Source: Clostridia bacterium (GTDB lineage Bacteria > Bacillota > Clostridia > TANB77 > CAG-508). Taken from it: a stretch of DNA of 7,688 nucleotides. The notes below the pieces were generated by a model. The model had not been told where the DNA came from. It saw only the letters and a program-made list of their open reading frames with translations, and did no database searches. The stretch covers positions 1 to 7,688 of the forward strand of contig CAAGQX010000072.1 in the NCBI GenBank assembly GCA_900772235.1, given 5' to 3'. Positions 5,503-7,688 of this stretch are shown here, in pieces. Within the stretch, counting starts at the first letter, position 1. The number at the start of each line of letters is the position of its first letter. The position numbers were made by a program, and so were the translations under genes.

Positions 5503-5973
5503 TTGATCCAAATAGATGGAGTAAACTATTATCCCATAAAACTTATTGATGAAGAAGCAACAATACAGAATGGGAAAAGAATTTGTATTTTATATAGACC
5601 ATTAATTGAAAAAAGAATGAAACAAATTCTAACAACTCCAATGAACTCAGCAAGTATAGTTACATTTTCTGGTAATCAAAGAAATAATCATTCTTTTGAA
5701 GATAAATTAATTGAAAGATGTTTATGGAATGATGATCAGGTAACTAAGTTTATAACTAATATATTACTTTTAGAACAAAGTGATAAAATAGCAGGACAGT
5801 TTTTAAAAGAAAAATATATTTATGACAAATTTGATGAAGAAATAATCAAAGAATTAAAAATTTCAAAACGGACTTTAATTTATCATAAAAAGGAAGCATA
5901 TTATAAAATTGCAATATGGTCTAATCAGGTCGTATATACTGAAGATAAAGCTATTCATTTTGAAAAGAAGTAA
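5503..5973 (+). CDS. ArpU/RinA-like, sigma-region-4-type regulator
   Basis: A 156-residue protein. The C-terminal half (about 75-140) has the spacing of a sigma-70 region 4-like helix-turn-helix: a helix NILLLEQSDKIAGQFLKEKY, then IIKELKISKRTLIYHKKEAYYKIA with Arg123 and Tyr127 in the recognition helix. This layout is typical of ArpU/RinA-like late regulators of phages and related elements. The N-terminal half (1-70) contains IDGVNYYPIKLIDEEA, resembles nothing I can name, and may be a regulatory or RNA-polymerase-binding part. The start is TTG 5503, or ATT 5500 overlapping the cspA-like stop. There is no clear ribosome binding site, so translation is probably coupled to the cold-shock gene. 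It is the last gene of the tight operon. Its target could be the CAP gene 55 nt downstream; that is a guess. Confidence 0.65.
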   Translation: MIQIDGVNYYPIKLIDEEATIQNGKRICILYRPLIEKRMKQILTTPMNSASIVTFSGNQRNNHSFEDKLIERCLWNDDQVTKFITNILLLEQSDKIAGQFLKEKYIYDKFDEEIIKELKISKRTLIYHKKEAYYKIAIWSNQVVYTEDKAIHFEKK

Positions 5974-5986
5974 CATAGTTTTGTTT

Positions 5987-6005
5987 GATGTGGTTAATCC
6001 ACATC
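5987..6005 (+). promoter_or_regulatory. Hairpin between the regulator and CAP genes
   Basis: GATGTGG (5987-5993)/CCACATC (5999-6005) makes a 7-bp GC-containing stem with a 5-nt loop, 13 nt after one stop codon and 24 nt before the next start. No U-tract follows, so it is not a standard terminator. It may be an operator, an mRNA-stability hairpin or an RNA processing boundary. Confidence 0.5.
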
Positions 6006-6028
6006 TTGGTACATAGGAAGGTGTAAGG

Positions 6029-7015
6029 ATGAAAAATAAGAAAAAACCAATTATAATAATTTCATTAATTACTATTATATTTTTAGTAGGATTAATTTTA
6101 ATATTTCATAAAGAAGAAAAGATAGAACTAAAACAAGAATCATTTATTTTTGAATACGGTGATGATATTATAAATGATGTATCTTATTATTTAAAAGATG
6201 CTGATTCTACTAAGAATATAAAAGATTATAAATTGGCTAACAACATAAAGAAGAATAGCGAAACTGGTCTAATAGAACCAGATGAATATACATTAACGAT
6301 AAAATATAAAAAACAAGAAGAAACATTTAAAGTTATTATAAAAGATACCAAAGCACCTATATTTACTAAATATGAAGATAAAATATCTCTTATTCAAGAT
6401 AGTGAAGATGTAGATTTAACTAAATATTTTATAGCTGAGGATTTATCTGATGTGATTCTTTCTGTTGAAGGAAGTTTTGATATATCAAAAGTAGGGGAGT
6501 ATAACTTAAAGATGATAGCAACAGACAAATCATGTAATAAAACTAAAAAAGATTTTATATTAGAAGTTAAAGAGAAAGAAAAAATACCTTCTACACCTCC
6601 TGTATCAAATAACAGTAAAAATACATCTAATACTAATCCTTCTGGTGATAGTAAAGATGTTCCTAAAATAGTAGAAAGATATAGAAAAGACATATCAGAT
6701 AGTTATGTAAGACAAATAAATGAGTATAGAAAATCAAAAGGATTAGATGAACTTCCAGTTACAACAGAGGCTCAAATTGAAGCAGACAGGAGAGCAAAAG
6801 AAATAGTTGATAATTATTCACATGACGGCTCTGGATACGGATTCGGTGAAAATATTGGTGATGGATCAATAGGAAGTGATTTCTTTACAGCATGGAAAAA
6901 TAGTCCAACACATAATGCAACAATGCTAAGAGAACAAAATAGAGCAATAGCAGTTAGTGTATATGAAGCAAATAACAAATGGTATGCAGTAGCTGTATTT
7001 AGAATGAATTATTAA
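6029..7015 (+). CDS. Membrane-anchored CAP-domain protein with Ig-like repeats
   Basis: A 328-residue extracytoplasmic protein. A basic N-terminus (MKNKKK) leads into one hydrophobic segment (about 7-26) that is either a signal peptide or, as no clear cleavage site is seen, an anchor. Two Ig-like (DUF5011/HYR-type) domains follow at about 38-107 and 108-183, each ending in a strand such as EETFKVIIKDTKAP. A Ser/Thr/Asn/Pro-rich linker spans about 185-212. The C-terminal CAP (SCP/PR1-like) domain (about 218-328) carries QINEYRKSKGLDELPV, SHDG with His265, GENIGDG with Glu274 and WKNSPTHNATML with His295. CAP domains in bacteria are found on surface and spore proteins, and their chemistry is mostly unknown. 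There is no LPXTG-type motif. The start ATG 6029 has AGGAAGGTG (6017-6025). No strong promoter of its own was found. Confidence 0.9.
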   Translation: MKNKKKPIIIISLITIIFLVGLILIFHKEEKIELKQESFIFEYGDDIINDVSYYLKDADSTKNIKDYKLANNIKKNSETGLIEPDEYTLTIKYKKQEETFKVIIKDTKAPIFTKYEDKISLIQDSEDVDLTKYFIAEDLSDVILSVEGSFDISKVGEYNLKMIATDKSCNKTKKDFILEVKEKEKIPSTPPVSNNSKNTSNTNPSGDSKDVPKIVERYRKDISDSYVRQINEYRKSKGLDELPVTTEAQIEADRRAKEIVDNYSHDGSGYGFGENIGDGSIGSDFFTAWKNSPTHNATMLREQNRAIAVSVYEANNKWYAVAVFRMNY

Positions 7016-7038
7016 CAATATGTGGTATAATATTGTTA
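7013..7038 (+). promoter_or_regulatory. Extended -10 promoter inside an inverted repeat
   Basis: TGG-TATAAT (7023-7031) is a perfect extended -10; no good -35 lies at 17 nt. A 9-bp dyad, TAACAATAT (7013-7021)/ATATTGTTA (7030-7038), flanks it, so the -10 is inside a likely operator. Transcription would start near 7038, about 17 nt before the ATG of the next gene. Confidence 0.65.
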
Positions 7039-7054
7039 TGTGGTGGGTGTAAAT

Positions 7055-7294
7055 ATGGATAATATTAATAAATTAAAAGAAATATTTAATTCAAAAGGTA
7101 AAGTATTCTTTAAGTTATTAAGTTTAGAATATATTATTGAGAAAAAAGATAACATGGTTTATATATACTCCCCAACATATCCAAATGATACTAGAAAATA
7201 TAACTCTATAGAACAGTTAATTGAAAACTTTATTATATATGGTAATAATTTAATTGATAATGAAGATAGAATAACAAATATAAAAGATGTATAA
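7055..7294 (+). CDS. Hypothetical small protein
   Basis: A 79-residue protein that I do not recognise. It starts MDNINKLKEIFNSKG, has a likely beta-hairpin region (KVFFKLLSLEYIIEKKDNMVYIYS) and a C-terminal helix with SIEQLIENFIIYGN. It has no signal peptide, membrane helix or cysteine, so it is probably cytoplasmic. I chose ATG 7055 because GGTGGG (7042-7047) is well spaced before it. A GTG at 7040 would extend the frame by five residues but has no ribosome binding site and lies at the predicted transcription start. The gene has its own extended -10 promoter in a dyad, so it may be regulated apart from the CAP gene just upstream. No terminator was seen directly after it; transcripts may run on to the hairpin at 7455. 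Confidence 0.65.
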   Translation: MDNINKLKEIFNSKGKVFFKLLSLEYIIEKKDNMVYIYSPTYPNDTRKYNSIEQLIENFIIYGNNLIDNEDRITNIKDV

Positions 7295-7344
7295 AAATAG
7301 CAAATAAAAAATATAAATTTTATATGTAAAAGCAAAAAAAAGTG

Positions 7345-7383
7345 TGTTATAATTAAATTGTCGGGAGGTAGTACAATTCCGAC
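7345..7383 (+). promoter_or_regulatory. Extended -10 promoter and 5' stem-loop of a short unit
   Basis: TGT-TATAAT (7345-7353) is a perfect extended -10 predicting transcription from about 7360. The RNA would begin with GTCGGGA (7360-7366) paired to TTCCGAC (7377-7383), a 7-bp stem with one wobble and 10-nt loop. The alternative DNA dyad AATTGT (7356-7361)/ACAATT (7373-7378) overlaps it and could be an operator. GGGAGGT (7363-7369), a strong ribosome binding site, would be partly hidden in the stem. Confidence 0.55.
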
Positions 7384-7497
7384 TTTGAATTATTTTTATA
7401 TTTTTGATTTTCATTTATTCTCTGAATAACTTTTGAAAACAAAAACTAAAAAATAAAAAATGTGATGACAGCAATTTATATAACATCACATTTTTTA
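7360..7497 (+). ncRNA. Candidate small RNA or tiny-peptide transcript
   Basis: This stretch between the 7055 gene and the sortase has no ordinary gene. It runs from the promoter at 7345-7353 to a strong terminator, about 135 nt, the size of a small RNA. The only coding option is a 17-codon frame from ATT 7376 to a TAA ending at 7429, with an SD (7363-7369) 6 nt upstream. The peptide begins with an initiator then PTLNYFYIFDFHLFSE, which is strongly aromatic. It could be a regulatory RNA, a type I toxin-like peptide or a leader. No family is recognised. Confidence 0.35.
7455..7496. terminator. Bidirectional terminator
   Basis: AAAAAATGTGATG (7455-7467) pairs with CATCACATTTTTT (7484-7496), a perfect 13-bp stem with a 16-nt loop. 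U-rich tracts occur on both strands, so it can end the plus-strand unit at 7360 and the minus-strand sortase gene, whose stop codon it overlaps. Confidence 0.85.
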
Positions 7498-7688
7498 TTT
7501 GCTTTCTTTTTTTATAAGTTTGGCATGAACTACCATTTTTTCGTTATTATTATAACAAGTTGATAAAGTAAGTATATTATCTGTTGCTGTAACATTTGTA
7601 TTGAAATTATGATTACTTCTATTTTTAATCATATCCAAGAAGTTTTGATATTCTGTATCATCATCAAAATCCGTTTTCAAGTAATCAC
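7495..7688 (-). CDS. Class B-like sortase, C-terminal fragment (runs off window)
   Basis: This is the last 64 or so codons of a gene entering from the right edge; the frame is open to position 7688, so the TTG at 7680 is not a start. The segment FDDDTEYQNFLDMIKNRSNH, then LTLSTCYNNNEKMVVHAKLIKK, matches the end of a sortase. TLSTC carries the catalytic cysteine and the following strand, VVHAKLI, ends the barrel. Sortases are membrane-anchored transpeptidases that attach surface proteins or build pili. The catalytic His and the N-terminal anchor would be outside the window. In many family members an Arg sits just before the last strand; here that place appears to be Lys (NEKMVV). The CAP protein upstream lacks an obvious sorting motif, so it is not a clear substrate. 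The gene ends at the bidirectional terminator. Confidence 0.8.
   Translation of the reverse strand, partial: DYLKTDFDDDTEYQNFLDMIKNRSNHNFNTNVTATDNILTLSTCYNNNEKMVVHAKLIKKESK

Noticed and set aside
5493..5549. An 18-codon ATG frame (MLNFDPNRWSKLLSHKTY) across the cold-shock stop
   Set aside because: It has no ribosome binding site and is out of frame with the longer, more protein-like 5503 gene.
6394..6693. A 99-codon minus-strand frame inside the CAP gene
   Set aside because: It is antisense to the Ig-like and Ser/Pro-rich parts of a well-supported gene, with no promoter or ribosome binding site seen.
7310..7326. A short AT-only inverted repeat after the 7055 gene as its terminator
   Set aside because: The stem is AT-only and weak, and the spacing to any U-run is poor; chance is likely at this base composition.

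Overview
The window is very AT-rich, uses TGA only as a stop and has strong AGGAGG-type ribosome binding sites. This points to a low-GC Bacillota host (Clostridia or Erysipelotrichia-like, possibly a gut bacterium); the species cannot be named from the sequence. It reads as one end of an integrated mobile element: a large serine recombinase, a DnaD/RepA-like replication initiator, a Cro/CI-type repressor with its own operator set, and a cargo operon. No CRISPR array, rRNA or tRNA gene was seen.

Layout. 1-299: no ordinary gene, but three inverted/direct copies of a 23-25 bp motif (6-84), a weak promoter, and a possible 36-codon gene with an ATT start (166-276). 300-1757: large serine recombinase, followed by a hairpin terminator. 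1822-2619: helix-turn-helix replication initiator-like protein. 2648-3022 (minus): XRE repressor, ending at a GAAA-loop terminator and starting at a divergent control region. 3023-3350: divergent promoters, two operators and a long leader with strong pseudoknot-like pairing. 3351-3668: unknown small helical protein with its own terminator. 3712-5973: a rightward operon from a good TTGACA/TATCCT promoter, coding for a small unknown protein, a basic 87-aa protein, a MazF/PemK-type endoribonuclease toxin, a four-helix membrane protein, a cold-shock protein and an ArpU/sigma-region-4-like protein. 6029-7015: membrane-anchored protein with Ig-like repeats and a CAP (SCP/PR1-like) domain. 7055-7294: unknown small protein with its own extended -10 promoter. 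7345-7496: a short promoter-to-terminator unit with no normal gene. 7495-7688 (minus): the C-terminal end of a class B-like sortase that continues beyond the window.

How the parts may work together. An 18-bp dyad, AGTCTAATAYATTAGACT, lies at the repressor's own promoter, just after the TTGACA promoter of the toxin operon, and just before the ribosome binding site of the 87-aa gene. The simplest reading is that the XRE repressor controls itself, the divergent 3351 gene and the MazF-containing operon as one regulon, a plasmid- or phage-like maintenance circuit. The recombinase would move the element and the HTH protein at 1822 would support its replication. The surface CAP protein and the sortase at the right could be cargo or neighbouring host genes; the right boundary of the element is not visible.
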